A DNA stretch of 64,000 nt from Pyxidicoccus trucidator (GCF_010894435.1 NZ_JAAIXZ010000008.1:310001-374000); one strand, 5' to 3'. Counted from the stretch's first letter, positions 1 to 8,348 are shown. Numbers and translations are program-made. Notes: generated from the letters alone by a model not told the origin.

Positions 1-1
1 C

Positions 2-643
2 GCCTACGACATCGAGGAGCACCTGGAGGCGCCCGAGGTGCTGGAGACCTTCACGGACCGGCTGGCGGCGGGAGTCGAGGAGCTGCTGGGCCCGGGGCGC
101 TGGCGGGGCGCTCGCAACTGGGGCTTCTGGCCGGTGAACTTCCACTTCGGAGCAGGGGAGCCGTACCGCATCCCCGACTTCAGCTGGCACGTGGACGGCA
201 ACTGGTTCCGCCACTCGCTGGACTGTCCGAAGCAGGGGCTGCTCGTCATCGGCCTGTTCACCGACATCGCTCCCCGGCACGGCGGCACCATCATCTCCCA
301 GGGCTCGCACCGGCGGGCGGCGCGAGTGCTGGCGCGGCACCCCGAGGGGCTCACGCACACGGAGCTGTTCGAGCGCGTGCTGGCCGAGCCGCTGGGGGAT
401 TTCCTGGAGCTCACCGGCGCGGCGGGCGACGTGGTGCTGGGCCACCCCTTCCTGTTCCACACGCGTGGCTTCAAACACGGCGGGCCTCCGCGCGTCATCA
501 GCAACACGGAGGCGGGGCTGAAGGAGCCGCTGGTGCTGGAGCGGGCGAATCCGGCGGACTACTCCGTGCTGGAGCGCTCCATCCGCTTCGCCCTGCGCGA
601 GCCGCTCCCAGTGCCGAGCGAGCCGCAGCTGTGCCGCTTCTGA
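2..643 (+). CDS. Phytanoyl-CoA dioxygenase-like Fe(II)/2-oxoglutarate oxygenase, 5' end missing
   Basis: The frame is open from base 2, so the start lies before the window; about 213 C-terminal residues are present. The iron-binding facial triad is visible: the HxD pair in HVDGNWF (codons near 188) and a distal His in the stretch LFHTRGFKHGG near 455-480. The Arg in PPRVISN that follows is where such enzymes bind the 2-oxoglutarate carboxylate. The spacing and the GTIISQGSHR segment match the phytanoyl-CoA dioxygenase (PhyH) superfamily of soluble hydroxylases. The substrate cannot be read from the sequence. The gene ends with TGA and is followed within 3 bp by a kinase gene relic. Confidence 0.75.
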   Translation, partial: AYDIEEHLEAPEVLETFTDRLAAGVEELLGPGRWRGARNWGFWPVNFHFGAGEPYRIPDFSWHVDGNWFRHSLDCPKQGLLVIGLFTDIAPRHGGTIISQGSHRRAARVLARHPEGLTHTELFERVLAEPLGDFLELTGAAGDVVLGHPFLFHTRGFKHGGPPRVISNTEAGLKEPLVLERANPADYSVLERSIRFALREPLPVPSEPQLCRF

Positions 644-645
644 GG

Positions 646-719
646 CGAGGTGTCGCGAGGGCGCTGGTGGACGTCCACCGCGGGGAGGCGCTCCGCCGGG
701 ACGTGAGGGAGGCCAACGT
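646..719 (+). pseudogene. Relic of a Ser/Thr kinase catalytic loop
   Basis: These 74 bases align without gaps to 2019-2092, inside the intact kinase gene downstream, with roughly 10 to 12 mismatches. They would translate as RGVARALVDVHR... RRDVREANV, a decayed copy of the HRDVKEAN catalytic loop in which the essential HRD His has become Arg. There is no start codon, ATP-binding loop or downstream kinase sequence, and the homology stops at the stop codon of the next gene. It is best read as a leftover of a duplicated kinase gene. Confidence 0.7.
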
Positions 720-1297
720 CAGGGCTTGAAGCCGCCGGAGTCGTTCCACTGGTCCACGCGGACGAAGCGCACGCCCTCCGGGTTGAGCGCCAGCACCTGC
801 TCCACCACGGAGTGGTGGAAGAGGTGCGTGGAGATCGATTCGTCCAGACAGAAGACGCGCCGCCGCTCCAGGGGAATCTCCTGCAAGACCTTCTCATCCA
901 GTACGAGCTTGTTGATGCTCAGCACGTCCCCGTCTGAGTAGAACGAGAGGGCTGAGCGTTGCCGGTCGATGCAGGCAATCCAGTTGAAGACGTGCAGCAA
1001 CCAGTAGCGGCGCACGTCGTCCGGCTTCACCTTCACGTCGGCCGGGACGAGCTGCAGGCCGAAGAGGTCGAGCGCCGCCAGCGCGTCCTTGAGCCGCTCC
1101 GAGACGACCGGTTCGGACAGGCTGTGGTAGTCGACCATGACCGGGGCGCGAGGCACGGGTCGCCCCAGGCGCAACTGGATGGGCACCGTGGCGTCGACGG
1201 GCGCTGGCCTCGCGAAGCCCACGCGGTACTCATCCCACGCGAGCAAGGGGTAGGTGCTGGGGCCCGCGCGCATGATGACGAAGTAGTCGGTTTGCAT
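719..1297 (-). CDS. Orphan Imm11-type immunity protein (copy 1)
   Basis: This 192-residue protein begins MQTDYFVIMRAG and is nearly identical to the gene at 4683-5270, which sits directly behind a toxin gene. The family resembles Imm11 (DUF1629), cytoplasmic proteins that protect the producer from its own toxin. The ATG at 1297 is chosen because it aligns with an internal ATG of the second copy. No effector gene precedes this copy: the upstream DNA matches the effector leader and the first five effector codons, then joins directly to the immunity gene. The deletion also removed the AGGTGA that serves as ribosome binding site in copy 2, so translation may be weak or coupled to the short leftover reading frame. 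Divergence from copy 2 is concentrated at residues 117-132. Confidence 0.8.
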   Translation of the reverse strand: MQTDYFVIMRAGPSTYPLLAWDEYRVGFARPAPVDATVPIQLRLGRPVPRAPVMVDYHSLSEPVVSERLKDALAALDLFGLQLVPADVKVKPDDVRRYWLLHVFNWIACIDRQRSALSFYSDGDVLSINKLVLDEKVLQEIPLERRRVFCLDESISTHLFHHSVVEQVLALNPEGVRFVRVDQWNDSGGFKP

Positions 1298-1661
1298 GGA
1301 GGTCAACGTGCTTGTCGGACATGCACCTTCCGGCGCCGAGGTCCACACGTGGTTATGTCTGGCAGCACCCGGAGTCGTGTCGTGCTGGTCAGGATTCTAC
1401 CGGGAGTCGGAGCGTCTTCGCTCACGCCACGAGCTCCCGATGGCTTGGCGGTGCGGTGTTGGACAGAGACGTGCGACTCCGGCCGCACCCGCTTCGACGC
1501 CCGCCTCTTCTCCTTCCTTCCACCTGCTCAAGAATGACGGGGTGAGAAGGCCGGATACCGCCCCTCGATGGTTCTGAAGGGTTGATTAAATTGATTAACT
1601 CGGGAGGTAGAGCCGCCCGCGTTCTCGGCGGGTGCTTCTGGTAGCGTTGGCCGCACACCTC
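1298..1661. other. Divergent intergenic region between orphan immunity gene and kinase
   Basis: This 364-bp gap holds the duplicated effector leader (1308-1490) and an AT-rich island near the kinase. The island contains a direct repeat of TTGATTA at 1582-1588 and 1591-1597, unusual in this GC-rich DNA and placed about 65 to 80 bp before the kinase start, where a promoter or activator site would lie. I see no other gene in the gap. Confidence 0.5.
1308..1490 (-). repeat. Duplicated effector leader, copy 1 (with the first five effector codons)
   Basis: About 183 bases are highly similar to 6383-6564, the region around and upstream of the AHH effector start. The shared part includes the effector start codon (CAT at 1320-1322 on the plus strand), codons for MSDKH, the GGAAGG ribosome binding site and roughly 165 bases upstream, which probably carry the promoter. 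Here it drives only the orphan immunity gene. This shows that the whole effector-immunity locus was duplicated before the effector was lost. Confidence 0.8.
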
Positions 1662-3653
1662 ATGAGACCACGCGCCAAGGCAGCATTGCCGGAACCCGGG
1701 ATGGACGTGGGCGGGTACGTCCTGAAGGCCATCCTCGGGGGCGGTGGCTTCGGCACCGTGTTCCTGGGAGAGCGGGGCGGGCGTCCCTACGCGCTGAAGC
1801 TGGTTGCCCTGGAGGGGCTGGCCTTCTGGGGCGAGCGGGAACTGCTCATGCTGGCGAGGGTGAAGCACCCCAACGCCGTGCGCCTGCTGGGGCATTGGCA
1901 CTGGCCGGACCAGGCGCCCCGCTTCCTGGTCGTCATCATGGAGTACGTGGAGGGACGCCAGTTGGACGTGTGGGCACGCACGGAGAACCCGTGTGCCCGG
2001 CAGGTGCTGCGTCTGGTGCGAGGTGTCGCGAGAGCGCTGGCGGCCGTCCACCGCGCGAAGGCGCTCCACCGCGACGTGAAGGAGGCCAACATCGTCGTGC
2101 GCGAGGCGGACGGCGAGGCGGTGCTGGTGGACTTCGGCGTGGGTACGTATGAAGGCACCTCACACATCGACGAAGGGGCGCTGCCTCCTGGCACGCACGC
2201 CTACCTGAGCCCCGAGGCGTGGCACTTCCACCGGGAGCATGCCCTCGACTCGGAGGCCCGCTGCGTCTCCACGCCCCTGGATGACCTCTACGCGCTGGGC
2301 GTCGTGCTTCATTGGCTGCTGACGGACAGGCGGCCCTTCCAGATGACGGACGAGGACGGCGTGGACGCGGTCATCTCCCAGTCCCCCGTGGCGCCTCACG
2401 TTCGCAACCCGCGCGTGCCACCGGAGCTGGGCGAGCTGTGCCTGCGCCTGCTGGAGAAGCGGCCCGAGGACCGGCCGGACGCGGAAGCGCTGTGCGCGGC
2501 ACTGGAGGTGCTGCTGACGCGGGAGGGGGCGGAGTGGGACGTGCCATTGTGCGACGTCCACGGCGTGCACAACGTCACCACTCGGCCTGGCCCGGACGCG
2601 GACGAAGAGGCAGCGTGGCTCAACGAGGTGCGGGAGGACGTCCCACCGCGCCGGGGAAGGCGCCCGCCGCGCCAATGGGAGGACTCCGAGCCGCCCCCAC
2701 CGCCACGACCGTCCGCCGAGGCGACGACCCCCGCACTCCTGCCCGCAATGGCCGTCGCGGCTCCCCTGGTACGGGTGCCCTTGGAGCTGGCTTCAGTGAG
2801 CACCGTGCCTTCAGACGCGGGCGTCGGCGCCCCGGGACGTAGGCGGTGGGGTGCCGCAGTGCTGGCCCTCCTGGCCCTGGGGCTGACCGTGGTGGGGCTG
2901 CGTGGAGCGGGGTTCTCCTCGCGCGTTGCCGGGTCCCGGGCTCCGCTCGCTGTCTCCAGTGCGGTGAGGACCCTGGAGCCCGTGCATGTCTTCCTGGGGG
3001 TGGAGGACGGCGCCGGGGGGAAACGGAAAGTGGCGCCTCCCTGGAAGGCGCCGGATGCTGACGAGGCTGCGGACAGGCTTGATTCGGCCCCCACCTCCGC
3101 GGCCACCGACTCCCGCGCGGTGACTCCCGAGGAACCGGCTTCCGTGAAGACTTCCGCCTCCAAGCAGCCCAAGCCATTCGCCACCGGGCATGGCGCCGCT
3201 CGAAAGGTGGTCGGCGTGGCGACGGTCTGCGCCGCGCTCTCCGGCTGCGCCAGCGCGCCGGTTCGCCCTCCACCGCCTCCCGAACCCTGCCCCGCTGGCG
3301 CTGCCGAGGCCATGGAGGCGCTGGGCATCGACGTGGGGGACACGGTGGGAGTGACCTTCAACCTGGAGGCCAAGAGCTCAAGCTACATCACCCGGCACGA
3401 GGGCTGGACCTCGGTTCGACTCATTGAGCCCATGGGCCAGTTGCCCCAGCCGACGGTGCTTTCGGGGCGCCTCATTCTGGGAGACCGCGTGTACGGCCGG
3501 TTCACCCAGGCGCAACTCCCGGGACAGAGCCGCCCGGTGCCCATCTGTATGGAGTTGTTCAACATCAAGGTGAAGTCCGAGCCCGGCGGTGACTCCAACG
3601 CCGTCAAAATCTGGGCCTCCCCGGACGTGAGGGCGGTGGACCACTTCGAGTAG
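1662..3653 (+). CDS. Membrane-anchored Ser/Thr protein kinase with an extracytoplasmic C-terminal domain
   Basis: A 663-residue Hanks-type kinase of the kind greatly expanded in myxobacteria. The N-terminal kinase domain (about residues 20-290) has the glycine loop LGGGGFGTVFLG, the ATP-binding Lys in YALKLV, the catalytic loop HRDVKEAN and the metal-binding DFG (DFGVGTYEG), so it should be active. A Pro-rich linker follows, then one membrane span near residues 398-418 (AAVLALLALGLTVVGL). After it comes a second hydrophobic stretch with a lipobox-like LSGC and about 120 residues of beta-rich sequence, probably in the periplasm. The ATG at 1662 is preferred; an ATG at 1701 directly before the kinase fold is possible. 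The next gene is a DUF2381 protein, a usual neighbour of these kinases. Confidence 0.88.
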   Translation: MRPRAKAALPEPGMDVGGYVLKAILGGGGFGTVFLGERGGRPYALKLVALEGLAFWGERELLMLARVKHPNAVRLLGHWHWPDQAPRFLVVIMEYVEGRQLDVWARTENPCARQVLRLVRGVARALAAVHRAKALHRDVKEANIVVREADGEAVLVDFGVGTYEGTSHIDEGALPPGTHAYLSPEAWHFHREHALDSEARCVSTPLDDLYALGVVLHWLLTDRRPFQMTDEDGVDAVISQSPVAPHVRNPRVPPELGELCLRLLEKRPEDRPDAEALCAALEVLLTREGAEWDVPLCDVHGVHNVTTRPGPDADEEAAWLNEVREDVPPRRGRRPPRQWEDSEPPPPPRPSAEATTPALLPAMAVAAPLVRVPLELASVSTVPSDAGVGAPGRRRWGAAVLALLALGLTVVGLRGAGFSSRVAGSRAPLAVSSAVRTLEPVHVFLGVEDGAGGKRKVAPPWKAPDADEAADRLDSAPTSAATDSRAVTPEEPASVKTSASKQPKPFATGHGAARKVVGVATVCAALSGCASAPVRPPPPPEPCPAGAAEAMEALGIDVGDTVGVTFNLEAKSSSYITRHEGWTSVRLIEPMGQLPQPTVLSGRLILGDRVYGRFTQAQLPGQSRPVPICMELFNIKVKSEPGGDSNAVKIWASPDVRAVDHFE

Positions 3654-3746
3654 CGCTCCGGTGGGGGGCCATCTGGGAACACGGGGCATGGTAGAGGCAA
3701 TACGGTACGTCCCCGCGTCAGCCCTCTACCCGGGAGGTTCCGCTTC

Positions 3747-4667
3747 ATGCCCGCCGCCCTGCCCGCCGTCCTCCTGGTGCCCTTGCTGCTGGCGGGCCCC
3801 GACCCCACCGGGTTGAAGTCCGCGCCCTGCCAGATGGGGGTCCGCCACGTCGAGCTGCCCGCGCTGCCCCTGGAGGCCCCCGTTCAGGTCTGCATCAGCT
3901 CCGGACAGCCCACCCTCATCAACTTCGATGGTGCGCTCGCGCCAGGGTCGGTGGGGCTGGAGGGCGAGGGGCGCTTCGCGCTCGTGGACGCCGCCCGGAG
4001 CACCCTCAAGCTGGTGCCCTCGGAGAAGATGGTGCCGGGAGAGCGGTTCCGGCTGACGGTGCGCTTCGACGACACCGCCGCCCCGGCGAGCGCCACCCTG
4101 CTGCTCGTGGTGCATGCCGCCCAGGCTGAGCCGCTGGTGAACGTGTACCGCCAGACGCGCACGGCGGAGTCCTTCCGACAGCAGCTCCAGGCGAAGGAGG
4201 AAGAGGTGCGGCGGTGCCAGGAGGACAACGCGCGGCTGCGCGCGGAGCGGCCCGGCCCGGGCGGGCTGGCGGGCCTGCTCGCCTTGGACCTCACGGGGGA
4301 CACGGGCGTCGCCGCCGAGGACATCGGCGAGCGCATCACGCGGCATCCGTCGAGCGCGCTCGAATGGGCGCGCGTCCATTCCTACCGCGCCGCCACCCGT
4401 GTGGCGGTCCGGCTGCACCTGGCGAACCCGGCGGGCGCGGCGGCGTGGGCGGCTGAGGGCGCGAGCCTGGTGCTCGCGGGCAGGCAGGGGGTGGAGCTGA
4501 AGGTGCTGGCCGTATGGCAGCAGGCGCCCATCGCCGGAGGAGGAACCGACAAGGTGGTCGTGGAGGCGGAAGCCCCAGTCACGGAAATGCGGGGGCCGTT
4601 CATCCTCAAGCTGTGGGAGGCGGGCGGTACGCGGCCGGTGACGCTGGGCGGCGTGACGTTCCCATGA
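3747..4667 (+). CDS. DUF2381 family exported protein
   Basis: This 306-residue protein has an N-terminal signal peptide (MPAALPAVLLVPLLLAG), a beta-rich N-terminal half, a charged coiled coil near residues 133-165 (RQQLQAKEEEVRRCQED) and a beta-rich C-terminal half. The pattern matches DUF2381, a family that is repeated many times in myxobacterial genomes, often beside Ser/Thr kinases. GGGAGG lies 9 bases before the ATG. It follows the kinase by 93 bp and may be co-transcribed; its partner is then plausibly the kinase's periplasmic domain, but the molecular role is unknown. Confidence 0.82.
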   Translation: MPAALPAVLLVPLLLAGPDPTGLKSAPCQMGVRHVELPALPLEAPVQVCISSGQPTLINFDGALAPGSVGLEGEGRFALVDAARSTLKLVPSEKMVPGERFRLTVRFDDTAAPASATLLLVVHAAQAEPLVNVYRQTRTAESFRQQLQAKEEEVRRCQEDNARLRAERPGPGGLAGLLALDLTGDTGVAAEDIGERITRHPSSALEWARVHSYRAATRVAVRLHLANPAGAAAWAAEGASLVLAGRQGVELKVLAVWQQAPIAGGGTDKVVVEAEAPVTEMRGPFILKLWEAGGTRPVTLGGVTFP

Positions 4668-4682
4668 GCGGGCAGGGCGCCG

Positions 4683-5270
4683 TTACGGCTTGAAGCCGGC
4701 GGAGTCGTTCCACTGGTCCACGCGGACGAAGCGCACGCCCTCCGGGTTGAGTGCCAGCACCTGCTCCACCACGGAGTGGTGGAAGAGGTGCGTGGAGATG
4801 AACTCGTCCAGACAGAAGACGCGCCGACGCTCCAGGGGAATCTCCTGCAAGACCTTCTCATCCAGTACGAGCTTGTCGATGCCCAGCACCGTACCGCGTC
4901 GAGAGAGTGAGGTTGCGGAGGACTGCCGGTCGATGCAGGCAATCCAATTGAAGACGTGCAGCAGCCAGTAGCGGCGCACGTCGTCCGGCTTCACCTTCAC
5001 GTCGGCCGGGACGAGCTGCAGTCCGAAGAGGTCGAGCGCCGCCAGCGCGTCCTTGAGGCGCTCCGAGACGACCGGCTCGGGCAGGCTGTGGTAGTCGACC
5101 ATGACGGGGGCGCGAGGCACGGGTCTACCCAGGCGCAACTGGATGGGCACGGTGGCGTCGACGGGCGCGGGCCTCAAGAAGCCCAGGCGGTATTCATCCC
5201 ATTCCAGCAAGGGGTAGGTGCTGGGGCCCGCGCGCATGATGACGAAGTAGTCGGTTTGCATGGAGGTCAT
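4683..5270 (-). CDS. Imm11-type immunity protein (copy 2), partner of the AHH effector
   Basis: A 195-residue cytoplasmic protein related to Imm11 (DUF1629). The annotated ATG at 5270 overlaps the effector's TGA (ATGA), giving translational coupling and stoichiometric immunity. An internal ATG at 5261 (MQTDYF) is 9 bases after AGGTGA and aligns with the start of copy 1, so it may be the true start. Genetic position directly after the toxin and the presence of a near-identical orphan copy support an immunity role. Only six residues differ from copy 1 outside a 16-residue patch. Confidence 0.82.
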   Translation of the reverse strand: MTSMQTDYFVIMRAGPSTYPLLEWDEYRLGFLRPAPVDATVPIQLRLGRPVPRAPVMVDYHSLPEPVVSERLKDALAALDLFGLQLVPADVKVKPDDVRRYWLLHVFNWIACIDRQSSATSLSRRGTVLGIDKLVLDEKVLQEIPLERRRVFCLDEFISTHLFHHSVVEQVLALNPEGVRFVRVDQWNDSAGFKP

Positions 5271-6397
5271 TCACCTGGCTTGAGGGGGTGCCTGGCCAGC
5301 AGTCGCCCTGTCACCGCGTGCTTGAGTTGGTGGCGGCGGCCGTGGGGGCATGTGGCGTGGGTTGGCTTTTCGCGGATGCTCGTCAATCCCGCGCACCCCC
5401 TTCCTCCCAGGGCATAGTCCTCGCCGTCCCGGGTGAGTGTCCATAGGCCGGAGTCCACCTTGGCCAGAATCTCCGCGCTCAGGTCGTCCAGTTCCTCAAG
5501 CAGCGTCTCTGGGTTTGAGCAGTACTCGCCGCCCTCCAACTTCTTTGCCACGGTACGAAGCTTGCTCATGACGGCATCTGGATAGGCGAGGTGCAGGTCG
5601 AAGGCGAAGCCCTCGGCGTGGTGGCCGCGGTGTACGGCCACGAAGAGCTGGCAGGCCAACGCCAGCTTCATTGGCAGGAAGACGCCATTGGGCTTGCGGT
5701 CCGGGTGGTAGCCGAACCGCGGGCAGAACTCGGCCCATCTCGGAGTGTCCAGCGCTTCGAGGCAGATGAGGTGGTGAGCGGCGAGGGAGAAGGGCCCCGC
5801 GTACCAGGGGTGCGTTGCCAGTTCCCTTCCCTCCAGCATGTTGCGGCCGAGCACGGCGGAGCTGCCCAGGTTGCTGCCCACCCGCCCCTTCCTGTCGAAG
5901 TCGTGCTTCTGCTTGCCGCACCAGTCGCACTTCTCCATCGGGCGCTCGAGCTTCACCTCCTCCACCCGCCCGGCCACGGGCGGCGTGCCCTGGGGCTGGA
6001 TGATGGGAAAGGGCGGCGCGTTGTGGTCATTCAACGTGAAGAGGTCGAAGTTGCGCACCACCGGCTTGCCTTCAATCTTCACGTCGAAGGAGTAGTTGAC
6101 CGGGTGCGCGCGCCCCTTCGTCTTGCCGGAGGCGGCGCCACCTCCCGCGGTGCCGGCCTCGTTGCCGGTGGAGGTGCCGAGGTACGAATCCCTCAAGGCC
6201 ACCGGAGTGCCGTTGATGCTCACCCGCTTCGAGCCGTTCTCCAGGTCCTTGCTCTGGGCGAGGTTGGGGTAGGGAATGGGAACGGGCCCGCCCGGTGACG
6301 GTGTCTTGCAGACATCAGGGAAGCCCACGACCTTGCCTTCGCTCTCGGAGGTGACAGGCGTCATCCCGTTGACGAAGACGTGGTGCTTGTCGGACAT
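5267..6397 (-). CDS. PAAR-like (DUF4150) effector with C-terminal AHH nuclease domain
   Basis: A 376-residue polymorphic toxin. Residues 1 to about 125 (VFVNGMTP..., CKTPSPGGPVPIPYPN) form a DUF4150 PAAR-like domain that caps the spike of type VI or related contractile secretion systems. A linker with a CxxC pair (CDWCGKQKH) follows. The C-terminal part carries an AHH-type HNH nuclease signature: AAHHLICLEAL, an Asn-containing FLPMK segment and a His-rich HRGHHAEG. The expected activity is cleavage of target-cell nucleic acid after injection. GGAGG sits 5 to 9 bases before the ATG. The cognate immunity gene overlaps its stop codon. No type VI core genes occur in this window; whether the contractile operon at 17.6-29 kb could carry it is untested. 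Confidence 0.82.
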   Translation of the reverse strand: MSDKHHVFVNGMTPVTSESEGKVVGFPDVCKTPSPGGPVPIPYPNLAQSKDLENGSKRVSINGTPVALRDSYLGTSTGNEAGTAGGGAASGKTKGRAHPVNYSFDVKIEGKPVVRNFDLFTLNDHNAPPFPIIQPQGTPPVAGRVEEVKLERPMEKCDWCGKQKHDFDRKGRVGSNLGSSAVLGRNMLEGRELATHPWYAGPFSLAAHHLICLEALDTPRWAEFCPRFGYHPDRKPNGVFLPMKLALACQLFVAVHRGHHAEGFAFDLHLAYPDAVMSKLRTVAKKLEGGEYCSNPETLLEELDDLSAEILAKVDSGLWTLTRDGEDYALGGRGCAGLTSIREKPTHATCPHGRRHQLKHAVTGRLLARHPLKPGE

Positions 6398-6564
6398 GCA
6401 CCCTCCGGCGCCGAGGTCCGCACGAGGCTTTGTCTGGCAGCACCCGGAGTCGTGTCGTGCTTGTCAGCATTCTACCGGGAGTCGGAGCGTCTTCGCGCAC
6501 GCCACGGCCTCCCGAGGCCTTGGCGTGCGGTGTTGGACAGAGACGTGCGACTCCAATCGCACCC
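6383..6564 (-). repeat. Duplicated effector leader, copy 2
   Basis: About 182 bases match 1308-1490. In this copy the segment holds the intact effector start and the presumed promoter. The match runs right up to the stop codon of the VWA gene, so the duplication boundary lies at that gene's 3' end. Confidence 0.8.
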
Positions 6565-8162
6565 TAATATTCGTTGGAGCGTGACGAGCTGACGGGCGCG
6601 CGGAGCTCGCGCACGCGGCGCAGCAGTGAGAGGAACTCCTCGCGATCGGGGCGGTCGTCCAGTGCGCCTTCCGCGAGCGACTCCGCCCGGGCCAGGTTCC
6701 AGTCCGCCGCCTGGCGCGCGCCGCGCAGGACGTCCGCCGTGCCCGCCACCGCCGTGGCGAAGCGCAGGTCCGCCGACGCGTCCGCCAGGGACTCGTGCAC
6801 GCTGTGGCGCTCCAGCGGGAAGCGCTGCTCGGCCGCCTCGGTACCGCCCGGCCGCTTCGCGCGGACCCGCACCGTGGCCAGTCGCGTTCCCTCGCCCGTC
6901 AGCTCCACCTCGTACAGCGCGGTGACGGAGTGGCCCGCGCCCACCTCGCCGCCGTCAACCGTGTCGTTGCGGAAGTCCTGGTCCGCCACGTCGCGATTCT
7001 CGTAGCCCACCAGCCGGTAGCCGCGCACGGCGTCCGGCTCGAAGTCCACCTGCACCTTCACGTCCTGCGCGATGACCTCCAGCGTGCCCGCCAGCTGCTC
7101 CTGGAAGACGCGCCGGGCCTCGCGCTCCGAGTCGATGTAGAAGCAGTTGCCGTTGCCCCGGTTCGCCAGCCGCTCCATCAGGTCATCGCGGTAGTTGCCC
7201 ATGCCGAAGCCGATGGTGGACAGCGTCACGCCTTCCTTCACCGCGCCGCGGATGCTCTCCAGCATCGAGTCCGCCGTCTGGTTGTGCCCGAGGTTGGTGT
7301 CCCCGTCGGTGAGCACCACCACGCGCGACACCACGCCGGTGCCCGCGTTGCGCGCCGCCTGGCGGTAGGCCAGCTCCAGGCCGTCTCCCATGGAGGTGCC
7401 TCCCCCCGTGGAGAGCGAGTCGATGGCCTCCTCGATGTCCTCGCGCTGCCCCGCGGGCGTGGGCTCCAGCACCGTGCGCACGTTCCCCGCATAGGTGGTG
7501 ATGGCCACCGTGTCCTGCTCGTTGAGCCCTCCCACCGCCAGCTTCATCGAGGTCTTCGCCAGCTCCAGCCTGTCCCGGCCGCTCATGGAGCCGCTGGTGT
7601 CCACCAGGAAGACCAGGTGCGTGGGCTTGCGCTCGCTCTTCGCCACCCGCCGGCCCTGGAGCCCCACCTTCACCAGATACCGGTCGGGCGTGAAGGGCGA
7701 GGGGGCGGCCTCCAGGTCCACGTGGAAGTCGCCGGTGCCGGGCTGGGGCTCGGGCAGCTCATAGCGGAAGTAGTTCACCCACTCCTCCACCCGCACCGAG
7801 TCCGGGTGGGGCAGCATGTCCGTCTGCACCGTGCGGCGGAACAGCGCATAGGACGCGGTGTCCACGTCCACCGCGAAGGTGGAGAGCCTGTCATCCCGCG
7901 TGAGGGTGAAGGGGTTGGGCGCGTGCCGCGTGTGCCTGTTGCCGGAGGTGTAGGGCGCCTGCGCGCCCGTGCCCGTGCTCTGCCCGAAGCTGGTGAGCGT
8001 CTTCCTTTGAAGGGAAGGGACGCTCGCGGAGGGGTGGCCGGCCAGGGAGCCGGCGGAGGCGCCGAACAGCTTGCGGATGTTGTCGCCGAACAGCGTCACC
8101 CCGCCGAGGAAGCCAAGGAGGGTCAGCAGGGAGACGCCAGCAACGGTGAACCTTCTGCTCAT
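6564..8162 (-). CDS. VWA-domain (YfbK-type) membrane-anchored protein
   Basis: A 532-residue protein with an N-terminal membrane segment (VAGVSLLTLLGFLGGV), a conserved pre-VWA region (FAVDVDTASYALFRR), a von Willebrand A domain with the metal-ion adhesion motif DTSGSMSG and the Thr and Asp positions TGGGTSM and TDGDTNLG, and a C-terminal DUF3520-like domain. The order matches the YfbK/Von_Willebrand-DUF3520 family. These are envelope or periplasmic proteins thought to mediate metal-dependent protein contacts; the partner here is unknown. GAGG lies about 8 bases before the ATG. A three-unit direct repeat lies upstream. Confidence 0.88.
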   Translation of the reverse strand: MSRRFTVAGVSLLTLLGFLGGVTLFGDNIRKLFGASAGSLAGHPSASVPSLQRKTLTSFGQSTGTGAQAPYTSGNRHTRHAPNPFTLTRDDRLSTFAVDVDTASYALFRRTVQTDMLPHPDSVRVEEWVNYFRYELPEPQPGTGDFHVDLEAAPSPFTPDRYLVKVGLQGRRVAKSERKPTHLVFLVDTSGSMSGRDRLELAKTSMKLAVGGLNEQDTVAITTYAGNVRTVLEPTPAGQREDIEEAIDSLSTGGGTSMGDGLELAYRQAARNAGTGVVSRVVVLTDGDTNLGHNQTADSMLESIRGAVKEGVTLSTIGFGMGNYRDDLMERLANRGNGNCFYIDSEREARRVFQEQLAGTLEVIAQDVKVQVDFEPDAVRGYRLVGYENRDVADQDFRNDTVDGGEVGAGHSVTALYEVELTGEGTRLATVRVRAKRPGGTEAAEQRFPLERHSVHESLADASADLRFATAVAGTADVLRGARQAADWNLARAESLAEGALDDRPDREEFLSLLRRVRELRAPVSSSRSNEY

Positions 8163-8232
8163 GAAGTGCCTCGGGAGCGGCGGGGAGATGCCGTGGTGGT
8201 CCCCTTCGTCTCACGGAGGTTCAGGCCCGCGC

Positions 8233-8286
8233 GTCCGTCATCCGCCCGAGGTCGGTCAACGGGAGGAGGTCCGTCAATGGGAGGAT
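8233..8286. repeat. Three 18-bp direct repeats upstream of the VWA gene
   Basis: GTCCGTCA at 8233, GTCGGTCA at 8251 and GTCCGTCA at 8269 recur at exactly 18 bp, each starting an 18-bp unit; the second and third units match at 15 or so of 18 positions. They sit 71 to 125 bp before the start of the minus-strand VWA gene, in non-coding DNA. The spacing is close to two helical turns, as for tandem regulator sites. Confidence 0.45.
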
Positions 8287-8348
8287 GGCCGTGGGCGGCG
8301 GAGGCATGCCGTGACGCCCGCAACGTCCCAGGGGGCGGCAGGGCCCGC

